NCBI GenBank assembly: GCA_019828545.1
Contig: JACVRA010000158.1
Span: 1 to 64,000, forward strand
Source: Paracamarosporium sp. OC-R06-R3
Lineage: Eukaryota > Ascomycota > Dothideomycetes > Pleosporales > Didymosphaeriaceae
DNA length: 64,000 bases
Reading direction: 5' to 3'
The translations under genes and the position numbers were made by a program. Positions 1 through 13,200 of the stretch are shown here, piece after piece. Position 1 is the stretch's first letter, and every line of letters begins with the position of its first letter. The notes under the pieces are model-generated. The model saw only the letters and a program-made list of their open reading frames with translations. It was not told where the DNA came from and did no database searches.

Positions 1-491
1 AGGGTGTCCGGATGACTGGTGGAACACGTTAGATCTACCCATCTGTCGATCGACTTGCTACACCCATATATTTTTCCGAAAGTATGCTGCTCGTGCAAGG
101 ATGGACTCGTTGATCGTACCGTCCATTTCTAATCAGAAAACGATTTGCGTTACCAGAATGTCTCCGCGTGCACACTTGCATGTATAGTAAGCAGTTTCAA
201 TAAGCATAAACGATATCTCTACCTTCTTGCTTGCCCTTCGGTTTTTGCACCTCCAGCTAAACCCGCGTTATATATGCGGCAGCCACAGTAGCCACAGCGG
301 AAAGCAGATGACTTCTCATTGCAACCCCATACCATGCAATCAAACCAATCATGTACACTATATCAACCAGACAAAAAGACACAATCTTTTTTCTTTTACA
401 CGTTTGACCGAAGAACCTACTAATCTAGTCCAATATCACAGGATACACGGGGTATATACCTAAAATCTACGTTCGATGGTAGCGTGATAGC

Positions 492-581
492 AAAAAGAGG
501 TAATAGTAAAAAGAGGTAATAGTAAAAAGAGGTAATAGTAAAAAGAGGTAATAGTAAAAAGAGGTAATAGTAAAAAGAGGA
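492..581. repeat. 16-bp minisatellite, about 5.6 copies
   Basis: The unit aaaaagaggtaatagt repeats head to tail five times without visible divergence, and a partial sixth copy ends the array. The perfect identity suggests recent expansion by replication slippage. It overlaps no recognised gene. Confidence 0.95.
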
Positions 582-1017
582 ACCAATAAACAACAACCTT
601 ATATTCTATCCGCTTATCTCAAGGCAGAATAGTCTATCTTAGGTTTAGGTTTGGGTGAGACGAGGGTGATTGATGTAGCAGATGCCCTTTTTCCGGAGTC
701 TGAGGTGAAAGAGGTAGGACAAATGGTGGACACAAGACAGATACAAGTAGACGCAAGCACCACACACCGTACACGGTAAGTAAGCTACGAATACGAATAC
801 TCTGTATCCATGCGGTACCAGCACTACACGGCACAGCGCAAAAGACAGCATGTCATAGTAGGAGACAGCACATTGTGCTCTCAAGCCAGACGAGACGGTA
901 CAAGACGCAGATGAGATGAGATGAGATGTACCATATACATGCCTCGTATCTATCTACACGTCCCAAGACCACCCTCACCAGTCTGTCCTCGCAAACGTAC
1001 AGTACAACGATGCAAAC

Positions 1018-1041
1018 CAGCAGCAGCAGCAGCAGCAGCAG
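1018..1041. repeat. CAG trinucleotide microsatellite (8 copies)
   Basis: Eight uninterrupted CAG units lie about 180 bp beyond the stop codon of the minus-strand exportin gene, so probably in its 3' flank rather than in coding sequence. Confidence 0.9.
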
Positions 1042-1222
1042 CCGCCAGTGAAAAGCACATCTAAACTTCAGCCGCCCATGACATGACATGATTCGATACG
1101 ACATGATGTGATATGATACGAAAGGAAGCGGGGTATGCAATGCAATGCTAAGACCAAAGATGCCAACTCCGACCCAAAGCGACAGTCCAACCTCCTCATT
1201 CCGCCTCCACTGGACGTTCCCT

Positions 1223-4200
1223 TCATGCATCGAACATGCCCGCGACGCCCTCCAGTCCAGGTGACGTTCCTCTTACGATTGTATTAGCAGACGGTTCAAC
1301 CCTCATATACTGCTCTTGGAACGCAGATTTCTTCTTCGGCTTCGCGCGCTCGATCCTACCCTGCTCATGGATGCTCACTCCACGGACACTCGAAAGCAGG
1401 TCGAGCACGATGGAGCGCTGCTGCCGCTCGTCGCTGCGGTTCACGCTGCGCATTCTGGTGAGTTTACGGTCGACGCGCGAATAATCGCCCATGCCTGGTA
1501 GACTCAAGATGATGCTGCGGGGAATCTCGTCGTCGAGGTGGATGATTCCAGCGATTAGGGATGCAAGGTCTTTCTGGCAGTCGACGAAGTAAGGCTCGTG
1601 GAGGCTAATGATTGCGTTCTTGAGGATCTCGTTGCAGAAGTAGTCGTGGATGGGACTCTTCTCTTTGAAGCGGGGGAGCAACATGCGCAGTGTGCGGACG
1701 GTGGTATTGACGGAGCGGGTGTCTCGTACGCGAATGCAAGTGTTGCAGAAGAGCAGGATGGGCTCGAGGACTTCTGGGGCATTGAGGATAAATTCGCACA
1801 TTGGGGGACCTTCTTTTCGCTGGTCTTCCTCTAGGCGAGCATATTCTGCCTAGTGTTAGCATTTGACATTATACCAACATCCCCACGCTACGTTCAAGTA
1901 TGGGATATAAAGACTTACCCTGTCGGGAGTCGAGCAGCACTGCGACGAGCGTGACCGAAGAGTACGTGAGCTGGCGTAGAATGCTCTCGGTTTTCATCTC
2001 GTCCGTCAGATTGTCATTTTCTCCGGTATTGATAACATGTTGGCTCACTTCACTCCACTCCTTTGAGATTTTGCCATTCAGTTCTCGGAATAACCCTTGG
2101 ATCATGGCCGGAAGAAACTGTGGCCTCAACTGCGATGGGCAGCCCTCAATGAGATGTGTGGAGACGGTGAGAAGCACAGACAAATGATGGGCTGTCAGAG
2201 CATGTGCGTGTCCGAATAGGGCTTGGCTCAAAGGCCCAGATAATTCCGGTATACCATAGAAGAAGTCTCGGAATCGCGTAAGTGAGTACAGAATGTAGTA
2301 CGAGCTTTCTCGAATCTGCCGGACAGTACCACGAACTGTAGATGCGAAGCCTTCATACGTCGATTTTGACCCGCTCACACGAGCAAAAAAATCGTCGCGG
2401 CTCTCTGTCGAAATACCGGCTTGCCAGAATCGATCAGTCAAGACTCGTTGAATGACTTGCTGCAGTTCTGGTGGAAGGTATGACCAATTGGTTTCGATGT
2501 CGTTGAAAGCCTGCGCATGGCTGACTAGTTGAAGGAGGTTTGGGAGTAGGACTGGAACGATTTCAGCCCACAAGCGAGCGGCCGATTCATATGCAGCAGA
2601 CCCTTCGCGCAACTTCTCAGTAGATGCAGCCATGAGCGTCTTGGTGAGCCGTAAAGGTAAATGCTAATATGTGTTAGCATATTTATTTTTTCTCTCTCTC
2701 AGAAGACCATACCTGCGAGTGCTCTAATATGGCAGCCTGCATAGCTTGGCCATCGCTGTTGAGCGGCTGTTCAGACCAATCCTGTATGCCGCGGAAATTG
2801 TTTAAGGACAAGAACTCTGGAAGCTGAGCCATTCCTAGGCTGCTGCAAAAGGATTGAAAAGAAGAAACAGAGTTCGCGAACTCATTGTTCTGCCAGGCGT
2901 CTTTGACTTGGGTCAGCATCTGCCGCATACGATTTTCCTGGCTCTCTCGATCTAACGTGGTACACCGGTGAATGATGATGAATAGAAAAGCGGAATAGGC
3001 CATGCGTTGGCGATCATCAATCGCAGGGTCAGCCATCATTTCCGAGACTTTATTCTCCAAACTGTCGTATACATTCATGAAGTCGTCAGCAAACTTCATG
3101 GCAAGCTTCTGCATCTCAAGGCTACATATGCGTTCAAGGTCCTTCACCGTATCGGCATACTGTGGGTAAGTGGGATTGTCTGAGAGCCTGACGGTGAGCA
3201 TGTATTCAAGAAAGGAAAGAGCAAAGGCGGGACGGTCAGGGAGCGCTTTGGTCGAGAATGTCGACATGAGTTGAATGATTTTCTTCGCAATCTCAGGATC
3301 ATCGAAACGCGTCTGTAACAACTGCCTGCCCCACTGTTCGAACGAGTCCTGCATCGTGTTACGCTTCCGTTCGTCTTCTTGTGGTTCGTCTCCATGGGTA
3401 GAAAGCCACTTCAGGTAGCCTTTCAACGCTGCGTCAATAATGGTGACCTGTGCATCCACTTTCAGCACCGGCGCTGAATGCTTGGTGAAGTTTTGCGGCT
3501 GGAACGGTGGATTGTCGTTGTATAGGCCCTGGAGGGTGTTTGTCGCCTGACCAAGTATGTGCTCCATGGCCTCGACGGGCGTTCGCCGCACAAGGACTTC
3601 GATGACATCGGCACAGAATCTTCGGTAATTACCAAGGAAAGCGTGTCGCTCGGGCACGGTGTCGATGTCTTCGTTCAGGAAAAGAATGGTAACATCCTCC
3701 GAATCTTCTGGGAACGCCTCGTAACGTATCAATCGTGCGCAGCATATCTCTAACAAACCGCCTACCATCTGCGTTACAACGGCAGATTCGCGAACAATGC
3801 GGGAGCGGAGCAACTTGGTCCAGCAGTGAAGCACTGGGATCGAGACAATGAGGCTAGGATTGCGAACGACGTCAAAGAGGAATTGGAAGATGCCAGGTAG
3901 GTCGCTACCTTCAGGTACCTGTTGGGGCTTCTGTTCAATGAAAAGTCCAAGGCTGTTGGCCAGCTGCTCACGTTAGTCTGAGATAACAGGTTAGGAGCCG
4001 TGCAGGTTACCTCGGAGAGTTTTTTGCATAGATTGTACTTCTGCTCGTTCAGGTCATTGATGTTCATGTCTGCTAGGGTCCAGTTATACACTTCACGTAA
4101 AAGCGAAACGCTCCCAGGCGTAAACATGGGACACACGAGCTCTACAAACTCCTCGTCGTGGAGGTGGTGACGGGTGTATATTGCTTGGAGAACGTCGACG

Positions 4201-5146
4201 GCAGCCTGAAAGCACTGTGTTAGCATGCAGATTGGAACACAGTCGTAGTGGCACATACCACTTGAAGCTCGACCACGGGCACGGCGAGAGCCTTGCACAC
4301 GTGCTCGATTACCTGTACGGCTGCAATCGCCTTCGGAATGACCCACGGCATGCATGCACGGAGGCTGTTCATGGTCTTCACTGCGCACAACTTGATGGCG
4401 TCCTGATTCTGGTAGTCCTGGGACAGACACCACGACAGATTATCACACAGCCTCTTGAGCCAGCCCTCGTCCCCATGACGCACGTTCAGACTCTTGTCGC
4501 GTGTAGGCAGGTGCTCGGTAAGCACAGCGGTGGGGGTGAAAATCTCGACGCATGCCCTGCCCAGGTCGCTACCTCGCAGGCCCGCTGTAGGATCTTCGCG
4601 GTTGAAAATTTCCTCGGACAGCGTCTCGAGCACGTATAGCACAACGGCCTGGTGGTGCAGCGACGTCTGCCACAGCCCGACAAGCTGCTGGTCCATGTCC
4701 ATCCACTCGGCGCCCCATGACCGCTTCGCAACCTCAGTCCACAGCTGTGCCACTTTATTGCGCAGATAGACAGGGTCTTCGGCTGCCATGTTCTGAGCTA
4801 GGTCGACGACGTAGTTTCGAAGCGCGGTGCCCTGCGGCTCGGTGAAGTCCTCCCAGTTGTACCTGATGGAGAACTCCAGCATGGTGAGGCCATAGTAGCG
4901 GAGCTGGGTGGGCTGCGACCTGTCGAGGGCGAGCGTGTGGCCGTGCGAGGGCGCCTCGGGGTGCCGCTTGGCCTCTTCCAGGTACTCGGTGGCATGGCGA
5001 CGGGTCTCGTTGCTCGAGGACGAGTCGTAGATGGCCTGCAGAGCGTGCAGGACCTGCGAGAGGTCGGCCGTGTGGCCATTGGCATGTTGGGCGCCGCCCG
5101 AGTGGCCGTTCGCGAGGTGTTGCGGGGTTGCAGACGCCCCGTCCAT
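1223..5146 (-). CDS. MSN5: Exportin-5 / Msn5-type karyopherin
   Basis: Karyopherin-beta nuclear export receptor. Family members bind RanGTP and carry phosphoproteins or RNA out of the nucleus. I model five exons: 5146-4259, 4205-4011, 3963-2713, 2663-1919 and 1845-1223. All four introns (47-73 nt) have GT/AG ends and the joins keep frame, giving about 1233 residues, the usual size of Msn5/Exportin-5. The N-terminal part has the importin-N/Xpo1-like pattern, including LRYYGLTMLEFSIRYNW, which is typical of exportin-5. The remainder is HEAT-like helical repeat with no catalytic motif. The start follows a leader rich in Ala, His and Gly; an alternative start is not obvious. The start lies about 600 bp from the stop of the next minus-strand gene. 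Family assignment is firm; cargo is unknown. Confidence 0.9.
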
Positions 5147-5747
5147 CTCGCAGGGCGGCGCTGTTGGAACCTCAAAGACCCTGAGCGTCCTTCTCGGAAG
5201 GGCAATGGTCGCTGAAGATCTGGCGGGCGAGGGCGCGTATTTGTTGGGGGGCGGCTGGCGGGCGCGGGAGATTCTTCGGGCGGCAGAGCAGAGGTTAGGT
5301 CAGGCGTGTGCTGGCAGTCGAAGCGGCGGTCGAGAAGTCGGTGAAGAGAGCGCGTGCCGTCTTCATGTCCGACCAACAAAAGGAAACGAGCGACAGACTC
5401 AGACGCAAACAAAGGGGTGAGGTGAGAGTCACGTCTCGCGCACAGTGCCACCGGTGCTACAACGCGTTCCAACAGGCAGCCGTCGCGTCGGCGCGAAGTC
5501 ACCTGCCTTGGCTTGCTCTATGTGCGGCCGACACATCCAATCCGAGTCCGGACGTGCTTGCTGCTATGTACACTCTCTTCCGCGAGCATGTCTCCCAGTC
5601 TGCGTATGCGCACCGTTTCCTCAAAAAAAGCCATACGCTTGCAACATGTGAGGACCATTACATCACCATGCATGAAAACCCAGTCAGCAAAAATAACTAG
5701 CACCCAAGTCGCCGTGCCCAAACGCCTCATTACATGCTCGTGAGATG
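5147..5747. other. Intergenic: exportin promoter and glucosidase 3' flank
   Basis: The stretch lies between two genes on the same strand. It should hold the promoter of the exportin gene, near 5150-5450 and GC-rich, and the 3' end of the upstream GH5 gene. I see no further gene. Confidence 0.6.
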
Positions 5748-8159
5748 CTACATGACAACACATGCCTGCTTCTGGCACTGCTGCAGGTAGCCCTCATCTT
5801 CTTCCGTCGACAGTGCACCTCCCTGCTTGCGCACGACACCTTTGACCGTCATCGACTGGTCACCCTCTGCATGCCACCACCGCAATATCTGCTGCACTGC
5901 GCCGTTGTTCTCTTCAGACGCAATGCTCCATTTGCCTCCGCTGGTCTCGACAGTCGAGCTGGGAAAGTGAAATTCTGGAAGGTACACGATAGTTGGTGCA
6001 TCGTCTGGCGTGGAGCTTGTTGCGGAAAGCGACAGTTTGAAGGTGGCAGTCTTCAGGTCAAAGCCGTATGAAATCACATCACCGTGCGTGGTCACTGCTG
6101 TTGGACGTATAAACGCCTCCGCTGCGCGAAGACCCCTAACATCGCCGTTCCCGGTCTTGGAGCTCATGTGGTCCACTGATAGCGACTTCCTAAGATTACC
6201 GGGATCCACATTCAGAGTCTCGGCTGACTGCGCTCTTGAATACGAGGGTGAGTTGACATCGAGAGATGCGCGTGACTGCGCTTCTGAGAAGGAGCCTGCA
6301 TTCGGCACGGGCTTGTCGTCTACTGAGTAGATGGAAAGATCCTCGCCATTCCACTGATCGCCCCAGAAGTGGTTGTTCTGTGAGAAAGTGAGCAGGAGCA
6401 CCACCAATCGATTTTAGAATACACCTACATTTACAGTGTAGCACCACAACGCAAACCCATTAGTGTGGCTCTGTTCCAATGCAAAGTGATTGGCATCCAG
6501 GGCTGCGATCTGACTGCTGTAATTGCCCGTCTTGTACGCATACTTGTCGTCCATGTCATACGGAATACCGATTTCGGAGAACAGACAAGGATGGATACCC
6601 ATCTTGTCGATTGCTTCTTCTCGCATAGCGGTCAATTGATGTGCAAAGCAGTTTCGGATTGCATTCTCCCCAATCTTTATGGCAAATGCCGGAGTGAGGT
6701 ATTTCCCTCGCAGTACTCCGAAAACATCAACGTTCCATACACGATTCCTGATTTGTTTAGCAAGCGTATGTAATAGATCGATCATAGGAGCTTACCATTT
6801 CTTTGTCAACAGCGTGATGCCATCGTAGAAATGCGGGCAGAATATTATGTTAGGGTCATCATCGTCAGTACCCTTGATCGAAGGCGGAATTTCCATAACC
6901 GGGGGTTGTAGGAACATCAAAGAGTCCGGGAATATCGCCTTGACCATCTTGCTGTATCGCCGATAATGATCTAGAAACCAATGATTGTTGAAGTATTCGT
7001 AGTCTATCGTGGCGCCGTTTCGGGGATCTTTCGCAAAGTAGTCCTTTTTGAGTAGAGTCTTAGCCTCAGGATCCCAGATGCCGTGCTGTGCCCACAGGCA
7101 TTCGCTCAACCGCCACCCGGGATCGCGTTTCCAGCCGTATTTCGTATCGTCGTAACTTGACGAAAGCCACGCCGACTTTCCTTCTGGATCGACCAATGTG
7201 CTGCCGGACTTGTAGGGGCCCAAGCCGCCAAAGTCCCATATGTCTATCTCGCAAGCATTACCCGATCCGGTAAGGATAGCTTGCCACGCCGTGGGCGATG
7301 TGCCCTTTTGCAGCTTTTGTTCACTAGGCACGACGGAGATGTCCTGGTAGCCGATGATGCCTCGATTGGGCTCGTTCATGCTCTCGAATCCAACAATTGG
7401 GTCGTGCCAAAGATCGCCGGCCTCGCTGATGCGCTTCGCAAGATGCTCGACGGCGCCCAGGAAGTGATCTTGGAGGTAGTCTTGGATGTTCTTGCCGTCT
7501 ATGATGGCCTTGGGGGCGAACTCCTTGCCAGCGAAAAACAGCGTGAACATGACCTGGCAGGCGAGCCTCGCATAGTTGGTGGCCCAGATCATCTTGGGGT
7601 AGTTCTCTGGTTCTGGATACACGTTTTGGACGAGGGCGGCCTCGGTGACATCGAAGAAGGTCGGGTCCAGTCCGCAGGCGTAGAGAGTCCACATGGGTGC
7701 GCCTGAGCCTCCGGAGAATCGTGACCACTGGGGGCTGGGTTAGCAGGCGCATGAGGATGGTGAGGCCCTACGTACAACATCCTGATGGGGATCCATGAAG
7801 ATGTAGAAGCCATAGTCCTTTGCCTTGCGCAGGATGGCAATTGTGTGCTGTATCCACTCTTCATCGTAACGTCCCGGCCCCGCGTGCTCTATGGCCTCCC
7901 AGGTGAAGATGTATCTTATAGTGTTGTAGCCCCAGCTACGTAACCGCGCGAAGTGTGTAGCAGCGTCTTCTACCGAGAAGGGTCTGTTGACGAAGGATAC
8001 GTTGTCGCCGTCGAAGAATTTGTGGGAGACATGTGAAGGCTGGTCGGGCGTTGCGGGGAACTTTGCGTCGGCAGCGCAGTTGATGCCATGCAGCGTAACC
8101 TCGCGGTTCTCGCCGTCTCGGAAGGTGCGCCCGTCGATGCGCAGACGGAGCGGCGCCAT
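5748..8159 (-). CDS. GH5_12 steryl-beta-glucosidase / glucocerebrosidase-like
   Basis: Predicted retaining glycoside hydrolase of family GH5 subfamily 12. This is the fungal EGCrP/Egh1 group, which removes glucose from ergosteryl-glucoside or glucosylceramide. Four exons (8159-7776, 7727-6796, 6747-6429, 6377-5748) are joined by introns of 48-51 nt and give 754 residues. The fused frame restores DPHQDVWSRFSGGSGAP, a hallmark of the group. The likely acid/base is Glu247 in FESMNEPN and the likely nucleophile Glu497 in LFSEIGIP. There is no signal peptide, in line with a cytosolic enzyme. The protein ends in CVVM, which fits a CaaX prenylation box. The start codon has a strong context (aaccATGG). 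It is divergent from the DnaJ gene across 436 bp. Substrate choice within the family cannot be read from sequence. Confidence 0.87.
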
Positions 8160-8595
8160 GGTTCTGCGTGGTTATTCTCCCGCTCCGGACAAAGGACAGA
8201 GCAGAAGGCAGTGAGCAAGAAGAGCAGAGCAGACGGCGGCGAAAGAAGACGGGAGCTGGGGAGCTACATAGCCATCACGCGGCGGAATGCGTGGTTCCGC
8301 CGCAATGACATGGTTGCAGGGCCGCAGGGATGGCACGGGCGCTCCTGCAGGCGCATACGAGGCGCGGGCCAGGCGCGGCCGGGGCAGGCAAAGAGGACAA
8401 CTTTCAACAATCGACGGCTTCCTTTCCACGTCGCTCCTTCGACGCTTTGCTCCTCTCCTTTATTAGCCTGCCAGCCACTCGCAGCTTCCATGCCTTAGGT
8501 CGCTCTTGCCCTGCGAGTCGCCTCGTACATCCCACCGCCGCCACTCATTCAACGTTATCTGTCAAGTCCACCCGGGGTAGACGGTGCTTGCAATC
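8160..8595. promoter_or_regulatory. Shared divergent promoter region
   Basis: These 436 bp separate the start codons of the divergent glucosidase and DnaJ genes, so both promoters must lie here. The stretch is GC-rich with pyrimidine tracts near the DnaJ start. I could not assign defined operators or a clear TATA box. Confidence 0.5.
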
Positions 8596-10212
8596 ATGAT
8601 TCTACGACTGTCCACGCTGGCCCTCGGGCTGCTCTCCGCTGCTCCGCTTTCGCAGGCCCTCTCCGCCTCCGATATCCCGACAGACACGCCTGTGTCGCAG
8701 CTGATCAAAGATGCTGGCGTGAAGCTTGCCAGCGGAAATGCACAGGAAGCCCTCATCTACTTCGACGTCGCCATCCAACGCGACCCCAAGAATTACCTCA
8801 CGTTTTTCAGGCGCGGCGCCGCATACCTGTCCCTCGGGAAAACAGTCCAGGCCCAGAATGACTTCGACAAAGTACTCGAGCTAAGACCCGGATTCGAGGG
8901 AGCATTGGTGCAGCGAGCGAAGATAAGAGCGCGCAAGGCAGATTGGGCCGCCGCCCGAAAGGACTATGAAGCTGCGGGGAAGGCTGACGAGGTCGCGCAG
9001 CTGGACGAGGCCCAGGGTGCCGCTATATTGGCGAAAGAGGCGGCAGAGAAAGGCGACTGGGAGACGTGTGTTACCCAGTCGGGCACCGCCATCTTGGTCG
9101 CAGGTGCTGCATATGATATTCGAAAGACAAGGGCGCATTGCCGCTTCGAAAAGGGAGAGGTTATGGAGGGTATCAGCGACTTGCAGCACCTACTGCAGAT
9201 CAACACAGGCGACATTGAGCCGCATCTTCAAAGCTCCGCCATGGCGTTCTACTCCCTCGGCGAGACAGAAAAGGGTCTCAAACATATCGCGCAGTGTCTT
9301 CAGTCGGACCCAGATTCAAAGGCGTGCATGAAGTTGAGGAGAAGGGAAAAGAATCTTGAGAAGGACTTGAAAAAGGTCCGGTCAGCCTTTGAGAAGCGAC
9401 AATTTGCTACCGGAGTAAAATATCTTGTCGACCGCGGCGAAGAGAACCCTGGACTCCTCAAGGAGGTCAAGGAGGATTTTGAAGGGTATGTCAATGATGG
9501 GTATATCTTCAAGAACTCTCCTCAGGGATTGTACAACGAGTTGGTCGAGATGGTCTGTGAAGCATACACGGAGGTAAGATACAGCACTGTTCTACACAAT
9601 CAGCAGGAGACTAAGCCATCATAGATGAACAACTTCAAAAAGGGCGGGCAGTATTGCGACGAGGCTCTCAAGCTAAACCCCAACTCACTCCACGGTCTCC
9701 TCCACCAAGCCCAGAAGCAGATTGATGCCGACGAATTTGAGGAGGCCATCCGCACGCTCGAAACCGCAAAGGAGAACCACCAAGTCCAAAAGATCCAAGA
9801 ACTTCTCCGCAAAGCACACACCCTCCTCAAGCGCTCCAAGCAAAAAGACTACTACAAAGTCCTCGGCGTTACCCGCGACGCCGACGAGCGCGACATCAAG
9901 AAAGCCTACCGCAAGCTCACCAAGATATATCATCCAGACAAGGCCACCGCGCAAGGCATCACCCCGGAAGAAGCACAGAAGAAAATGGCCGCCATCAACG
10001 AAGCCTACGAAGTCCTCTCCGACCCGGAGCTCAAGCAGCGCTTCGACAACGGCGACGACCCGAACAACCCAGAGCAACAGCAACACGGAAACCCCTTCCA
10101 CGGCTCTCCCTTCGGCGGCGGCGGCGGCCAGCAGTTCTTCTTCCAGCAGGGTGGTGGTTTCCCTGGCGGCGGCGGCGGCTTCAAGTTCCAGGGCGGTCCG
10201 TTCGGGTTCTAA
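8596..10212 (+). CDS. ER-luminal TPR-DnaJ co-chaperone (P58IPK/DNAJC3-like)
   Basis: Hsp40 co-chaperone predicted to act in the ER lumen, where it would hold unfolded clients and stimulate Hsp70/BiP. Two exons (8596-9573, 9625-10212) with a 51-nt intron give 521 residues. The order is signal peptide (about 1-22, MILRLSTLALGLLSAAPLSQ), a long TPR array (about 35-395), and a J domain (about 400-470) with the HPD motif at 429-431. A Gly/Phe-rich tail follows. This order matches P58IPK/DNAJC3. I chose the ATG at 8596; the frame extends four codons further up only to a GTG. No KDEL-type signal is seen, as is usual for this family. Induction by the unfolded protein response is expected for the family, but I did not identify a response element. 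Confidence 0.9.
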
Positions 10213-13200
10213 GCCTATGTATTCTCATTTCACGATTTGGAGTTGTATAGGTAGGATTTCAGGAGTTTCCTCGCACGGGGCTTGGGCGGGTGTATGGCAT
10301 TTCTAGGCGTTTTCTTGTACCATTTGGTGGCCCCGCCGGCTTCGGCTGCTTCGGGCGAAGTAGAATCAATCATACCGTACCAACCTACCATATTCAATCT
10401 TCTACAAAGTATATTGTAACATAAAGCGAGTTGTCCAAAATCACATGGTAAACCGCGGGAGGGAGGGGCGGAAGCAACGTCCTTAGGCAGACCCTCGCCC
10501 CGAAACCCACATTCCAACCCCTCGGCCTAGTTTCCCCACGGCTACCCTATCTGTCCGCCCACCGAGCGGCGGAAGCGTTCTACTCCCCCACGCACGTCCG
10601 CACACGCCGGACCACACTGACCCGCCCCCCGACCCGACACGGACGCAAAGGCCAAGCCGAGCCAAACGCACCCGCCTCGCTGCCTGACGTCGGTCGCTCG
10701 GTTCCTCGCACACTCTGCTCTTCTGACTCGATGGAAACGTGTGGAATACTTACCGCTGTATAAACTGGGTACTTGCAGAGAGATTAGCGTAGGTACGCGT
10801 TGCCTTGCGTTGATGCGTTGATGCGTTGCAGAGAGATGGAGGGAGGTGGGGAACGTAGATGGATGGGGAAGCACGATGTCAGATTCATTGGTCTGCCCAA
10901 TTGACAGTGTTAGTGTTTACTTCACCTTATCTTATTTTATTCCCCGAGGCGAGGGGGTCGCAGGGCAGACTACGCATTTGTCAGGGAGCCTCGAGCCCAA
11001 GACCAAAGCGTAAAGCGGATGCCTTGGCGGCGTGCCTGACTACTGCATTCGGAGGGGTAGAGTTTATCCTTTGGGTTGGGGCGGAGGCTGGCGCGAAAGG
11101 AGAGTTTGTGCGGGAGTGAACGGGGTGCCGGGGACTTGGCTTGCTGCGCTGCGTGTGCTGTGCTCGGAGGGATCTGCAAGATTGGGTTGCGTGGGCATGG
11201 GCGGAAGTGCAGATTGCCGAGCGTGCGAGATCCGTGGAAGCCGTGCTTTTTGTTGGCTTGCAAAGTTTATAATACGACGGATATTGGGGGGCTGGATAGG
11301 GGTCTTGGGTTGGCGGCGTGGATGCGTGCTGCTGTTGTTGGTGCCGGGCCTGGGGCTTGCGCTTCTCCAGATTGCTTCTCCAGGTCTCGGCTGTGAATGT
11401 ACCGCAGACATCTGTCTCGATCACCGCGGATCGTGGGGTACGAGTTCGTCACCATATGTGGCCTCGACACGATGGCCCGGGAGCCAAAGGATCATGAGGC
11501 TCGATGAGGACCGCAAAGCTAGGCCTTTTTGACCTGGAGATCTGCGCAAGGGGCCCGTCCGAGTGCCTTGGCAAGCCTCAACACCAAAGACCTCCCCAGC
11601 GATCATCGCTCCCAAGCCTTTGTGTCTGCCTCCACGGCCGAGCATGCCTCCGCTCCACTCCACATCCCCAACCTGACCGCGTCATTGCCGCATGCGCCAC
11701 AAGTCCATCGGAGCGATCCGGATCGGTATGTACATGTACTCTGCCGGCCAAGACTGGGAACGTTGCAACGGGTCTGCCTCTGTCATCAGGGACGCGGTGG
11801 TGACGATGGAGCCTGGGCGTGTTGCTTCGTTATCTTGACACAGCCTCACCCGCTGATGTAGTGGGCTCCACTAGGAAGATAGGGAGATCTGATCCAAGAC
11901 GTGGTAGCTGCTTGGCACAATCTGCTTGTATCCCACGCCCAGGCTGCGTGTTTGTACTTCTTCCGGTGAGACAGTCAAGCAAACAATGAGCTGGCGAAAC
12001 GACGACGCTGTATCACCGTGGCGTACTCTTGGGGGACGTTCCGCCATGGCGATGGGGCGGAGTCCATGTTTGCCCAAGTTCGCCTCAGCTGGCACTTCCC
12101 TGCGAACCTGAGTACCATGACGATCAATGAACACACTTGCCAAGCCCTCTGTAGTGTTTTGCTCAGCCTTCTGTGAATGATCATCGCGCTCTAACCTCTT
12201 CCGAACATTGAGGCTCCGGCCGTCTTTGCACACGTGTGGCCATGGGTAATCTTCAGATCCTTGGGACGATTTCATTTCAGAATTGAGTACCTCGATGATT
12301 CTCATCTGTTCCCGCTGATGTGTGGGTGGCGTACGATGGTGCTATGGCTCTCAACGGTTGTACGGGCCGCAGTCGGTGCATTCTGGTCTTGACTTGAATG
12401 GGTATCATAGGTCCCACCGGCGCTGCCAAGCGCCCGCGGCGTCCGTCCCGCTCCGCTATCCTCCCTAGGCGCATTGCGCCTTCACGTCTTGCGTAGCATC
12501 GATATCTCCCATCGCCGAAGATGCCCCTGGGCATTCTTCCCTGACAAAAGCCAAGTATGGACAGGCTTTGCGCTTCGCTCGAAATTCCCGTCTTCGAATT
12601 GGATCGAGGCATTCTGAGGCAGACTGCGCTCAAACACGGCTGTTGGTGTGAATTTCAAGGGCTAGCGTCGCACGTGTAGGCAGTGAGCAAGATAAAGCCA
12701 CCTTTGCTTCTCCGGCAGATGAACACGAACCGCAGCACTGCCCCAATGTAGAGAAAGCACATCGATTGATGAGACCCGACAGCCAAGCAAGAAATCGGTG
12801 GGACAGCTGCGCACTTCACCAGCGCTTCCGCTTCAGGCGACGACTGCATACCGCCTCCCCGTGGAGACAAACGGCTTGGCACACCGTAGCGGATGCCCGA
12901 ACGCAACGACAAGACCCCTGACACAGGCGGGGTCTAGAATTCCGCGTCAGTTGTGGATCTTCGAGATCTTGGCCGCTTCTTGGAACTGTTTCCTTGCGTT
13001 GCTTGTGCTGCCGTCCTATCTAATCCACTCTTTACAACGGGCGTGGAGTAGCACGTCAGTGCAAATTATGCCAGCCACGCTGATGATGTTTCATAGGGGC
13101 CACTATACGCGCGTGCCCGCGGGTGGTGGGGCCTCCGCTGGGCAGCTATCAGTTCTTGGGCTTTCCCGTGTCAGTGCTACAATTGGGAAAATCAACTGGA

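Larger units (their letters stand above)
1..1222. other. Non-coding flank with simple repeats
   Basis: No convincing gene is visible. The open frames here are short, low in complexity and match no family I know. The stretch lies downstream of the exportin gene on the minus strand and holds its 3' UTR and terminator region. It contains a 16-bp tandem repeat, a CAG microsatellite and short GATGA/ATGAC-like runs. Confidence 0.6.

Noticed and set aside
1019..1041. CAG repeat as a polyglutamine-coding tract
   Set aside because: It is outside the exportin coding region and no gene spans it on either strand.
11871..12305. 144-codon minus-strand frame
   Set aside because: Best of the spacer frames by composition, but no motif, no partner exon and no start context that stands out.
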